From: Flavobacterium amniphilum
GTDB taxonomy: Bacteria; Bacteroidota; Bacteroidia; Flavobacteriales; Flavobacteriaceae
Assembly: GCF_023634845.1 (NCBI RefSeq)
Contig: NZ_JAMLJL010000015.1
Location: forward strand, 1-64,000
Reading direction: 5' to 3'
Length of the DNA stretch: 64,000 bases
Under the pieces are notes generated by a model. The model was given only the letters and a program-made list of their open reading frames with translations, was not told the DNA's origin and made no database searches. The translations under genes were made by a program, and so were the position numbers. Every line of letters begins with the position of its first letter. Position 1 is the stretch's first letter. Shown here piece after piece: positions 34,768-43,942 of the stretch.

Positions 34768-36182
34768 ACTTTACTTGCAAATTCAAAGTTAGATACTCTG
34801 TCAGGGTTACCATTTTGATTTTCAAAAGCAAAACGGGGATATAAATTAACATTAAGTGCATTATTAAAATAGCCTAAAATATCTTTCGAATATGAATTTA
34901 TCAAGGGAAGAGCCGTTGGGTCATTATACTCAAAAATATAGGCTTCTCTTTTAGCATCCATGTTACTTATATGATTATTAAAATCAACCTTGGTAAGGAA
35001 AAAACGGTGCAAATTCAATGGAGATAAACCAGTATACTCAAAGCTGGCTTTTTGAAAAACATTACTTCCTTTAAAATATTCAATTGATTTCAGTACTTTC
35101 TTAAAACTCACCGCACTATCATATAAATCCCTGTTAAATAAAACATAATCTCCAGTCTCAGGACTGTAGATTTTTTTAACCATTTTCTCATTGACTATAT
35201 AATGTTGTGTCATGGAGTCTCCAAAAGAAGTAGTTGTATCTGATTGAGGCAATCCGGGGCATGCCTGTTGCTCATTTCCATCTAGGGAAAGTAAAGTACC
35301 TTCATTAATTTCTTTTTTTACCTTAAAGTAATTAATACTTATTGGCACACTATGGGAAGCTGTGGTTTCATAATCCAACAATATAGTTCCGTTAAGTGGA
35401 TGCTCAATTTTAAACAAGTAAAATGAAGTGATTCCACCTATTGCGTTAATATCCGCATTACCGTTATTGCGCACCATCATTGCAGAATCTTCCGAAGCAG
35501 ATGTTCCTCCAAAATAATATTTCACACCATCAGGTGCGGTAATCATAAACGTTTTTCCAACACGTAATCTCTCACGTTTATCGGTTTGGCCCCCCACAAT
35601 TTCAATAAGCAGTTCTTGATCATCTTTGGTCAATACCGGATCAAAAGTATCATTCAAGAAAAACGATCCTGAATACCCTAAAAAGTTAAAGCTGAAAAGA
35701 TCATTTTCTTTATCGAGATTTTTATTATCGATAATAGCTCTTAACTGTTGGGCTTCAGTACTACAGTCCTCCCCATTCAAATTCATTACCTGAAGAAGTG
35801 ACAACGTAAGTCTATCTACTTCTTCGTCAGGTTGTCCTTTGATTTCACGGCCGATGACTCCACCAGCATTCAGTGTCCAGTTGATTCCTACTTGAGTAGG
35901 TATATCATTAACTTTTACCCCTGCACCGTAATAATTCACACTCACAGGTACACTCAGCATTCCGACTTTGTATTCAAAAACAGGAACATTCAGATTCACT
36001 TTCCCATTGAATTCGTCAATTGGAACATCCCCGTACTTGGTCATAGCAAAAGTCTCAGGTGCTGGAGGAGTTGATTTAGGCAAAAAAGATGTATTATTAT
36101 CCGCATCCTGTTCTGTTTGCGAATACACTGTGGTCATACCTACTAAAAGCACGGCCCACAAAAATATATGGATTTTTTTCAT
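34761..36182 (-). CDS. Rhs shell partner, N-terminal part (split gene)
   Basis: This 473-residue protein has a signal peptide ending at VYSQ. The domain opens with DVPIDEFNGKVNLNVPVFEY and SVNYYGAGVKVNDIPTQVGI, then WTLNAGGVIGREIKG, as in partners placed before Rhs toxins in Bacteroidota. It ends abruptly after NFEFASKVC, where a +2/-1 frame change would lead directly into the protein at 34767-32713. It is judged the front half of one ancestral shell protein. It begins 1 nt after the stop of the T9SS propeller gene. Confidence 0.75.
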   Translation of the reverse strand: MKKIHIFLWAVLLVGMTTVYSQTEQDADNNTSFLPKSTPPAPETFAMTKYGDVPIDEFNGKVNLNVPVFEYKVGMLSVPVSVNYYGAGVKVNDIPTQVGINWTLNAGGVIGREIKGQPDEEVDRLTLSLLQVMNLNGEDCSTEAQQLRAIIDNKNLDKENDLFSFNFLGYSGSFFLNDTFDPVLTKDDQELLIEIVGGQTDKRERLRVGKTFMITAPDGVKYYFGGTSASEDSAMMVRNNGNADINAIGGITSFYLFKIEHPLNGTILLDYETTASHSVPISINYFKVKKEINEGTLLSLDGNEQQACPGLPQSDTTTSFGDSMTQHYIVNEKMVKKIYSPETGDYVLFNRDLYDSAVSFKKVLKSIEYFKGSNVFQKASFEYTGLSPLNLHRFFLTKVDFNNHISNMDAKREAYIFEYNDPTALPLINSYSKDILGYFNNALNVNLYPRFAFENQNGNPDRVSNFEFASKVC

Positions 36183-36183
36183 C

Positions 36184-37848
36184 TTACTTCTTTAAAATTT
36201 TAACGGCCTGGGTTCCGTTGTTTGTACTCACATTGATCAGGTACACACCCTGTGGTAAATTAGTCAGGTTGAACGGGATTTCCGCTTCGCCTTTCAGTTC
36301 CTTCACCAGCAACTGTCTGCCGCTGATATCATACAACGTTGCCGTTCCGCGCTCGTACTCAAAATCAATCGACACATTGGTCACGTTCATCGTCGGGTTA
36401 GGGTACGCACTTAAAATCTTCTCGATCTTCTCCTTTTTCGTGTTTTTCAATTTCACCACCCAGTAGTCGTTGCCGCCTATTTTGTTGTTCTTGTCTCTCG
36501 ATTTCTCTCCGTTTGAAGTTCCGGCCAGTAAATAACCACCGTCTTCCGTAGGAATAACTTTCTTCAGTACTTCATCACCACGGCTGCCTACCGCCTGTGA
36601 CCATAGTTCCTTTCCTTTCGGATCGATTTCAAGTGCGATATAATCGTTGATGCCTTCTTTCTCTTTACTGATACGGACGCCTTTTCCGTTGTCTTTAAGT
36701 TCGCTTTGCGCAAAACCGCCCAATAATATCTTCCCGTCAGCTGTTTCGGTCATGCTCGACAAGACGTCCTTCGAACCGAAGTTGTAGGTTTCCTGCCAAT
36801 CGGTAGTACCTTCGGCATCGAGTTTCACCAACCAAAAATCGCTTCCTTGTGTATTGGCTTTGCTCTTGTTGCTGTTCTTGGCTGCGCGGTTGCCTGTTCC
36901 GTTAGTCTCTTGTCCGGAGTTTCCGCCTATTACAAATCCGCCGTCATGGGTCCGGATCAAACTCACCAGCACATCATCACCGGTACCGCCCAGCGTCTGT
37001 TGCCAGATGATTTCACCTGTACCGTTCACTTTTAGTATCCAGTAATCACCCAGACCGATCGGATTGGTATTCTTATCACCTGATTGGGTCGAGTTGGAAT
37101 AACCGCCCAGTAAATATTCATTGTTAGCCAAAGGCTGTATCACTTTGAGTTCGTCCTGGAACTTTCCGCCCAATGTTTTCTGCCAGGTCACATGCCCGCC
37201 TGCATCCAGTTTCACCATCCAGAAATCCAAGCCACCTCTCGATGCTTCTTTCTTCAAGTTCGCAGCAATGTTTCCGTTCACATCGGCTTTGCTTTTTGGG
37301 GAACTCGACGAACCCGCAATCGCATAACCGCCATCCGTAGTTTGTACAATACTGCTCAGTTTTTCCTGTCCGTTACCGCCAATGGTGTTCTGCCATTGGA
37401 TGGCACCGCCGCTGTCAATCTTTACGATCCAGTAATCGGTCGAACCCTGGCACACATGGATCTTGTCACCGGTCTTGCACGATGATGAGATACCCGCAAG
37501 AATATACCCGCCGTCTGAAGTGGCTTTCACCGACTGCAGTAAGTCCATATTAGACCCGCCATAGCTCTTCTGCCAGATCAGATTATTATTGGCATCCATC
37601 TTGCATACCCAGTAATCCAGGTCCCCATTGTTGGCCTGGTTCATGTTCCCGGTACGGTTGGACGAAGTACTTCCGGCAATTAAAAATCCGGAATCCAAAG
37701 TGGGGATCGCATCAAACAGATACTCCTGGCGGTTACCGCCAAGCGCACTCTGATAATCGACTGATTGTTCTTGTGCCCTAATGTTTGAAAAAGGGCATAG
37801 AGAAGTAATGAGTAGCATTAACATACTACCCCTTCGTAAATGTTGCAT
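36184..37848 (-). CDS. Secreted propeller-like protein with T9SS type A sorting domain
   Basis: This 554-residue protein has a signal peptide (ends near IRAQ), seven to eight repeats of about 60-75 residues with the pattern DGGYxLAGxSxS, and W-Q-x-x-xGG motifs that suggest a beta-propeller. A C-terminal type IX secretion sorting domain starts at about residue 480 (SAYPNPTMNVTNVS, LYDISGRQLL, LPQGVYLINV, KILKK). It should be exported by the T9SS to the cell surface or outside. As first gene of the Rhs operon it may be a surface adhesin or carrier for the Rhs complex; that role is an inference. Confidence 0.88.
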   Translation of the reverse strand: MQHLRRGSMLMLLITSLCPFSNIRAQEQSVDYQSALGGNRQEYLFDAIPTLDSGFLIAGSTSSNRTGNMNQANNGDLDYWVCKMDANNNLIWQKSYGGSNMDLLQSVKATSDGGYILAGISSSCKTGDKIHVCQGSTDYWIVKIDSGGAIQWQNTIGGNGQEKLSSIVQTTDGGYAIAGSSSSPKSKADVNGNIAANLKKEASRGGLDFWMVKLDAGGHVTWQKTLGGKFQDELKVIQPLANNEYLLGGYSNSTQSGDKNTNPIGLGDYWILKVNGTGEIIWQQTLGGTGDDVLVSLIRTHDGGFVIGGNSGQETNGTGNRAAKNSNKSKANTQGSDFWLVKLDAEGTTDWQETYNFGSKDVLSSMTETADGKILLGGFAQSELKDNGKGVRISKEKEGINDYIALEIDPKGKELWSQAVGSRGDEVLKKVIPTEDGGYLLAGTSNGEKSRDKNNKIGGNDYWVVKLKNTKKEKIEKILSAYPNPTMNVTNVSIDFEYERGTATLYDISGRQLLVKELKGEAEIPFNLTNLPQGVYLINVSTNNGTQAVKILKK

Positions 37849-38037
37849 AAGAGAAGAGATTGGTTACTTTGAAATTGTAAAATCAATTTTGAAAAAATAG
37901 TGTTTTACATTTCAATGCAAGATTACAACATTTAACGAATATAAAACAATCACCTATTTTAATGATTTTTAATTTTATTTGTACGTATAAATACTGAATA
38001 TCTAAATGTAACAGGATTTTTTTTACTTTGAAACGAT

Positions 38038-38081
38038 AAAACGAAAAACTCCAAAGACATGGCTTCGGAGTTTTTCGTTTT
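38038..38081. terminator. Bidirectional hairpin terminator
   Basis: The AAAACGAAAAACTCC arm pairs with GGAGTTTTTCGTTTT around a short loop, with A- and T-runs on the two sides. It separates the 74-residue gene and the defence operon from the second Rhs operon. The rest of the 37849-38116 gap is AT-rich and must contain the Rhs operon promoter, but I see no clear match. Confidence 0.8.
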
Positions 38082-38116
38082 AAATAGATTTAACCTTTTA
38101 TTAGAATATTCATAAC

Positions 38117-38341
38117 CTATTCTTCACTTCCTCTACCCGCAATTATTTTTTTAGCCTTTTCAATTTCTTCTAAAAGCTCTTTATCTTCTTTCAGTTCCTT
38201 TTTTAATTCCTTCGAAGCGATATTATCGAGCAATTCAATCTTGCTATCCAACGCAACCCAATTTACATCTAAACCTGTTGCATTTTGAATGTATTGACTT
38301 TGGATATTTGCCAATGATTCTTTAATACTTTTTTTACTCAT
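38117..38341 (-). CDS. Small helical protein of unknown function
   Basis: This is a 74-residue, highly charged, coiled-coil-like protein (ELKKELKEDKELLEEIEKAKK). It lies alone between the hairpin at 38038-38081 and the defence helicase, in the same direction as the latter but 215 bp downstream. It could be a small regulator or a leftover of cargo exchange. Positions 38342-38556 show no other gene. Confidence 0.5.
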   Translation of the reverse strand: MSKKSIKESLANIQSQYIQNATGLDVNWVALDSKIELLDNIASKELKKELKEDKELLEEIEKAKKIIAGRGSEE

Positions 38342-38556
38342 CTTTAATTTTTTTAATGTGTGTTATTTAAATATAATTTAAGGTTATTTCTATATAAGTA
38401 AATAGTTTATCAAAAATTTTACAAAAAAAGTCTCCTAAAGCATTACTTAAACCGTCTAGATAAATATAATTTTTTGAAATACCATCACGAATAAAAACTT
38501 AAGCGCTAACTTTTCTTTTAGCTTTTATCTAAATCAGTACATTTTTTGCTAACGTT

Positions 38557-40674
38557 TTACACACTTACTTTCCTTAAAAAGTCAATTGCCCCTTTGATAT
38601 TAAAATATTTTTGTTTCATCAAAGCTATTTTATATTTCACAGGCAAATAAACTCCCCATTTAGATACACTAAACACATCTGAAGTAGTTTCCAATTGATT
38701 TGTAATGTTTTTTTCAATTGTTTCAAGACTGTTCTTTATTAATTCTAATTTTGAAAAAAAATCCTCTTTTGATACTTTGATATAAAACACACTCGCATCA
38801 TCATCTAAACTGCATTTGATTTCTAAAGTATTGAAAAGCAAAAGAAGAGTTCTGTTAATTTTAGTACTTGTAAAAGTATAAAATGCCAGTTCCTTTTCAG
38901 ACACCAATAGCGGCCTGCTAGTTTCAAAATTTTGAATACTAAAGATTGAGAAATCTTTTCTCATTTGCTCCAACTCATCTCCGGCAGATTGATTTAACTC
39001 AGGAAACTCTTCATTATTAAAAAGAATCTGAAACATCTTTTCTCTAATTTTTTGGTGAACAATCCCTCCTCCTCCATTAAATTTAGGCTTCTTACCATCT
39101 TTTGCCGGAATAACTTCAATTTTTTTAGCTTTAAAATCTACAAACTGAATCTTCCATATTTTAGCAGCCAAAAGTATATTCTCATCTTCTCTTACTTGGG
39201 GAGTATAAGGTATTTCACCAACCTTGTTCCCTGCATTAACAACCTTGAAGTTCTCTTCAACTGTAAATGCACTATAAAAATCTCTACTGTTTACAATTTT
39301 TTCCCCTTCAATTCCTACAATGACTTCATCTTGCAATTTCTCAAGAAAATCAATCTCAATCAAATGGTTCAAAATTTCCTCAATATCTACAGCCTCAATA
39401 TCATTAAATGCGAAATTACTTTTCAACTTCTTGATTAAATCAGAAAGTTTAATTCCTGAATACCCTTTTGTGATTGATAAAGCCTGATGCAATAAAATAT
39501 CATACGCTAAATTCATAGACTCTGAAGGCTCAATAAAACCTTCTTTGTAAAGACCCCAGCATGCCAATGATTGCAACAAACTCCATTGATGCGTTGCATA
39601 TAAGAACAAACTGCTTTTTGCCCCATCTTGCCTACCACTCCTACCTACACGTTGTATCAATGATGCAATACTGTTTGTCGCATCAATTTGCACAACTTCA
39701 TCAACAGAACCGATATCAATGCCCAATTCCAAGGTAGATGTACATGAAATACAAAAATTATTTCGTTTATTATTTTTAGCAAAATACTCCACATATTCTC
39801 TAACTTCTTTATCAACAGAAGAATGATGGGAGAAATAATTTGAATGACCTTTTACCCTTTCTGATATTTTTTTCAGTTTAACTGCAAGTTCTTCAGCCCG
39901 ACCTCTACTATTAGGAAAAATTAGAACTTTGTTATCTTTTGTTTCTATATACAAATCTTTTAAAAGATCTAAAGGAAGTTCAGCGCCTTCATTTTTGAAA
40001 TATCTAAATTCTGTATCAATTTCTTTTGATGTTTTATCTCGAAGAACTTTTGTTTGTAAAGCATCCCCTGTGAATTTCTTTGCATCTTCATAATCACCAA
40101 TCGTTGCAGAGAGTCCAATAATTTTAAACTTTGACGAATTTAAATCTTGTAATCTTGACAAAATAGATTTCAGCTGAGTACCTCTATCAGACCCAACAAA
40201 ATAATGAATTTCATCTATTACAACATACTTAAGATTAGAGAACAAATGTTTAACATTATATGGCTTATTCACAAACATCGCCTCCAATGACTCAGGAGTA
40301 ATAAGCACAATCCCATTTGGATCTTTGATTATCTTTTCCTTAAGTGTTTTGTTTGCCTCTCCATGCCATTTGGTAACGGTAACTTCAAGGTACTCACAGA
40401 GTTCTTCAATTCTGTAAAACTGATCGTTTATAAGAGCAATTAGAGGTGAAATATAAAGTACTTGGACACCCTGTTCACTAAAATCAACCTTTGAGAGAAT
40501 TGGCAAGAAGGCTGCTTCGGTTTTACCCGAAGCTGTCCTTGAAGCTAAAATATAGTTTTCATTTGTTGAAATGATTCTTTGAATAGCGGCATCCTGAATG
40601 GGACGCAATTGTTCCCAACGTTGGTCACGAACATATTTTTTTATAGAATCGGAAAGTAAATTATATGATGACAT
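38557..40674 (-). CDS. sngC: Shango-type defence helicase (SngC-like)
   Basis: This is a 705-residue superfamily 2 helicase: Walker A-like TASGKTEAAF near residue 45, DEIH box (VVIDEIHYFVG) near 152, SAT motif (GLSATIG), motif VI IQRVGRSGRQDG near 340, then a long C-terminal extension like Lhr/YprA-type helicases. The start overlaps the stop of the ATPase gene upstream by 1 nt, and it is the last gene of the operon. In Shango the three parts are a TerB-domain protein, a BrxD-like ATPase and this DEAD/DEAH helicase, all needed for phage resistance. The assignment rests on the full trio. Confidence 0.82.
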   Translation of the reverse strand: MSSYNLLSDSIKKYVRDQRWEQLRPIQDAAIQRIISTNENYILASRTASGKTEAAFLPILSKVDFSEQGVQVLYISPLIALINDQFYRIEELCEYLEVTVTKWHGEANKTLKEKIIKDPNGIVLITPESLEAMFVNKPYNVKHLFSNLKYVVIDEIHYFVGSDRGTQLKSILSRLQDLNSSKFKIIGLSATIGDYEDAKKFTGDALQTKVLRDKTSKEIDTEFRYFKNEGAELPLDLLKDLYIETKDNKVLIFPNSRGRAEELAVKLKKISERVKGHSNYFSHHSSVDKEVREYVEYFAKNNKRNNFCISCTSTLELGIDIGSVDEVVQIDATNSIASLIQRVGRSGRQDGAKSSLFLYATHQWSLLQSLACWGLYKEGFIEPSESMNLAYDILLHQALSITKGYSGIKLSDLIKKLKSNFAFNDIEAVDIEEILNHLIEIDFLEKLQDEVIVGIEGEKIVNSRDFYSAFTVEENFKVVNAGNKVGEIPYTPQVREDENILLAAKIWKIQFVDFKAKKIEVIPAKDGKKPKFNGGGGIVHQKIREKMFQILFNNEEFPELNQSAGDELEQMRKDFSIFSIQNFETSRPLLVSEKELAFYTFTSTKINRTLLLLFNTLEIKCSLDDDASVFYIKVSKEDFFSKLELIKNSLETIEKNITNQLETTSDVFSVSKWGVYLPVKYKIALMKQKYFNIKGAIDFLRKVSV

Positions 40675-41990
40675 TATAATTCTTCGATGCTATCGATTAA
40701 TGATAATTCATCTGGTCTTTCATCTGAAATTTCGATTTCACCAAATAGTTTATTTTTATCTACAGTTGGGTTCTGTCTTAAAATATTTAGAATATTTAAG
40801 AAGTCTCGAATAACTTCACGTGGCGTTAAAAACTCTGAAGCCCCAGGTTTATTAAACATTTCTTCCATAAACTGGTGGATGTCATTATCTGAAATATCAA
40901 TATTTGTTTTGTAGTTAAAATCGAATATGGCTTTAAGCTTTTTCAACAAAACAAATATCTCATTATGATCTAAAGGCATTAAACGAATTACGGGTTGAGC
41001 AAAATCTCTAATCTCTGAAGTTTCAAATTTATTTGTCTCTAATCTTGATTTTAAAGCATGATAACTAAAAAGGCCTCTTCTTTCATTTTCTAAAAACTCT
41101 CTTGTACCAGCAAAATTGAAAAACAAGTTAGTTACTTTCCCTTGAAAACAATCATTATAAATAGTTAAGATCTTCTCATAGTTTTTCTCTCTCATTACAG
41201 AAGTAGAAATTTTATACAAATTTATTGCTTCATCTAAATTGACCATAAAACCACTATATCCCATACTGACAAATAACTTACAGAAATTTTTAAGCATATC
41301 ATAATAATTCAAATCATTAATGATTTCCCTTACTCCTAAGTCTTGTTTTGCTTCAGTTTTAGTTCGATATTCTCCTTTAAGCCATTTTAGAGCATTTCTT
41401 CTTAGCTGTTCATCATCTTTTATATACCCTTCATAATACTTCATAATCACAGTACCAAAATCAAATCCACCAACTTCGGTAATTTCATTAATGGTTTGCA
41501 TTATATTTTTCTGGATGAGAGGTAAGTATTGCTCTTCTCGAATTTCAGTAAATGAAATATTGTTTTCTTCTGAAGTTTTAATTATTATCTGCTCTATCCA
41601 TTTTTCAAGCAATGTTGGCAAAGCTCCCCCTTCCGGTTTTGTTTGAATTGCGATATTGTCCATAATAGCTGAGTAAAGCATAACACCTTTACCATCGTTT
41701 GAGTACAACCTATTATCGGGAGTAAAATCAGCGTTAGTAACCACAAATTTTTGCTTTAAAGCAACTGTATTTAGCAAATGAAGCATAAACGATTTTCCTG
41801 AACCAAAATCTCCAATCCAAAATTTTGCCATACTATGACCATTCTTCACATCTTCTAAGGCAGTCACAAATGCCTCAATCTCTTCGGATCTCCCAACAGT
41901 TATATGCTGAACTCCAATTTTAGGAACAACTCCTCCGATTAATGAATTTATAATTGCAGTAGCTTCTTTTGGTTTAATATTATCTATCAT
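40674..41990 (-). CDS. sngB: BrxD-like ATPase of a Shango-type system (SngB-like)
   Basis: This is a 438-residue P-loop protein of the BrxC/BrxD (DUF2791) group. The N-terminus EATAIINSLIGGVVPKIGVQ with VGRSEEIEAF is typical. Walker A is GDFGSGKSFMLHLL near residue 58-66. The Walker B-like region GFMVNLDEA is near 240, and TREFLENERRGLFSY is near 295. It overlaps both neighbours by 1 nt, so it is tightly coupled. BREX type 2 also pairs a BrxD with a helicase, but the TerB partner and the absence of PglX/PglZ point to Shango. Confidence 0.82.
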   Translation of the reverse strand: MIDNIKPKEATAIINSLIGGVVPKIGVQHITVGRSEEIEAFVTALEDVKNGHSMAKFWIGDFGSGKSFMLHLLNTVALKQKFVVTNADFTPDNRLYSNDGKGVMLYSAIMDNIAIQTKPEGGALPTLLEKWIEQIIIKTSEENNISFTEIREEQYLPLIQKNIMQTINEITEVGGFDFGTVIMKYYEGYIKDDEQLRRNALKWLKGEYRTKTEAKQDLGVREIINDLNYYDMLKNFCKLFVSMGYSGFMVNLDEAINLYKISTSVMREKNYEKILTIYNDCFQGKVTNLFFNFAGTREFLENERRGLFSYHALKSRLETNKFETSEIRDFAQPVIRLMPLDHNEIFVLLKKLKAIFDFNYKTNIDISDNDIHQFMEEMFNKPGASEFLTPREVIRDFLNILNILRQNPTVDKNKLFGEIEISDERPDELSLIDSIEEL

Positions 41991-43936
41991 TATGCTAAAA
42001 GTTTTTGGTAGTAATTATTATCAATAGTGTAGTAATCTTCATCTTCTTCAATCAGAACGTCATCAAGGATTTCATAACACATTTCGTTTATGCTCTCAAT
42101 CAACTGATTTTTAAATGCTCCTTTTGATTTGGCAAAATCTTCAAATTCGCTTTGCAACATTGAAAAATTATTTTTGACAAAAATTTCCAATGCAGATGTA
42201 TGTATAGGTTTAAAAGGAAAATCATTTAAATATATTGAGATTGAAGCTTGTTCATTATTTTGAACAACCTTAATTTCAATCTCCTCATTAATCATTTCTG
42301 CTTTATTTTCTACTACTTCATTTTCATCTTGAAGATATTCATTTAAAAGCTCTACAGTTCCCGAATGTTGTTCCTGAACTTCTTTGATTAATGTCTTATC
42401 CAGTTGAATCTTTTTACGTTTTACAGCATATACTTGAGATACTGAACTAAGCGCTTTTTCAAAGTCTTTATTTTCGATATAAGCAGAGACAATATTTTCA
42501 AAAGATTCGATTTGTTCGCTGTTTTTAAAAAGACTCTTTTGTATTGTTTTTGTAAGTTGCTTATTATCGAAAGTAGCTGATTTTAAATCGTGGTATAGAT
42601 AATGCAAATAAAGTGTAAGTGCTGATTCTTTATCGTACTTCGAGATAAACTTAGATGCTTCAAAAAAGACATTTTCTACCGAAGGATTTTCTTTATTTAA
42701 GGCACCTAATTCAATAACTTTCTGAACAAATTTACTCGGAGAGCTATTATACTCAGATGTCATTTGTTCAAATTTAATTTTCCACCGAGTAGTATTCAAA
42801 CTATTCAACACTATCTCTGTTGTTTCATCAGGTAGAGCAATTCCAGAGATTAGTTCTGAATGAATTTCTGAAACCTTATTTAATATTTTCGTTTCAAATT
42901 CCGCTCTTGCTTCGGGAGTTGTTATATAAAGATCAATTTTTATTTTTCTTTTATGACCATATAATTCGCGGATAGTATTTTCACAATATTTAAAAATATT
43001 TGTATACAGCTCATTTTCACAAGTTTTCATTCCATAGTTATAGTTATTACTCCCTTTTCTAAATCTATAGTGTTTTCTAACTATCACATCTGCAATTTCT
43101 TCGAACTCATTTTCAATTGTAGTATCGTCTTCTGAATATGTTTGTGAAATTCTTTTGATAGTTTGCAGATACAGCTTAATGACCTCAATACAGCAATACT
43201 CAATAGATACAAAATTATTGGTTGAAAACCAGATTTTATCAAGAATACCTGTTTCTTCTTTGACAAGATCGAGTTTCTTCTTGTACTTATTTCGCCATTC
43301 AAAAGTGGAATAAGAAACCTGACTATATTGATAGTCATAATGGTCTTCTCTTAACCTGGCTACACCTTCTGTATCTCCCACTTCTTGCATTTTTTTTATT
43401 AAAAAATTTACTCCATATGTTTTCGTCTTAGGATAATGATTCCCTAAAATTTCAACAAAAGATTCGAGTTGTGTAACATTTTTATGCTTATCAAATTCGT
43501 TTAACAAATCAAACAATAAAATAAAGGCATAGTTTGTATTTCCCTCAAGCTCTAAATATTCACCTTTTAGAAAACTGTCTTTAAAATACTGGTAAAATTT
43601 CTTCTGTTGAGCAGTAGCATAATTAATCTCTGAATACGAGTAAACATAAGCATGTGACCAATAAGGAACTTTTGAATTTAAACCATAATCAGGTTCTATT
43701 ATAGTGGACTGTGAACCAACATCAATTATAGAATCATCTTTACTTTCAACTTTTAAAACCGGTTCTGTTTCTATTTTGATACTATTTTTTAGATTATTTT
43801 CAACTAATATTGATGTCACTTTTATTTGCTGCTTTTTTGCAGGATCATAGTAATTTTTCTTAGGAGGTGGCGATGGCTTTTTCTTTCCAATTGAACCCAG
43901 AAAAATTATTATTCCAATAATAATTAATATTGTCAT
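41990..43936 (-). CDS. sngA: TerB-domain protein of a Shango-type system (SngA-like)
   Basis: This is a 648-residue protein. One N-terminal membrane helix (ILIIIGIIIFLGSIG) is followed by a Pro/Lys-rich stretch. A TerB_N-like helical region holds WSHAYVYSYSEINYATAQQKKFY and YAFILLFDLLNEF. The C-terminus resembles TerB-C (FPFKPIHTSALEIFV, SEFEDFAKSKGAFKNQLIESINEMCYEILDDVLIE). It would anchor the system at the membrane. It lies 6 nt downstream of the TerB/BRCT gene. Confidence 0.75.
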   Translation of the reverse strand: MTILIIIGIIIFLGSIGKKKPSPPPKKNYYDPAKKQQIKVTSILVENNLKNSIKIETEPVLKVESKDDSIIDVGSQSTIIEPDYGLNSKVPYWSHAYVYSYSEINYATAQQKKFYQYFKDSFLKGEYLELEGNTNYAFILLFDLLNEFDKHKNVTQLESFVEILGNHYPKTKTYGVNFLIKKMQEVGDTEGVARLREDHYDYQYSQVSYSTFEWRNKYKKKLDLVKEETGILDKIWFSTNNFVSIEYCCIEVIKLYLQTIKRISQTYSEDDTTIENEFEEIADVIVRKHYRFRKGSNNYNYGMKTCENELYTNIFKYCENTIRELYGHKRKIKIDLYITTPEARAEFETKILNKVSEIHSELISGIALPDETTEIVLNSLNTTRWKIKFEQMTSEYNSSPSKFVQKVIELGALNKENPSVENVFFEASKFISKYDKESALTLYLHYLYHDLKSATFDNKQLTKTIQKSLFKNSEQIESFENIVSAYIENKDFEKALSSVSQVYAVKRKKIQLDKTLIKEVQEQHSGTVELLNEYLQDENEVVENKAEMINEEIEIKVVQNNEQASISIYLNDFPFKPIHTSALEIFVKNNFSMLQSEFEDFAKSKGAFKNQLIESINEMCYEILDDVLIEEDEDYYTIDNNYYQKLLA

Positions 43937-43942
43937 TATAAA

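Noticed and set aside
34755..34775. Programmed -1 frameshift at the A-run
   Set aside because: The first frame meets its TAA at the start of the A7 run, before a ribosome could decode a slippery heptamer, so restart or mutation is more likely.
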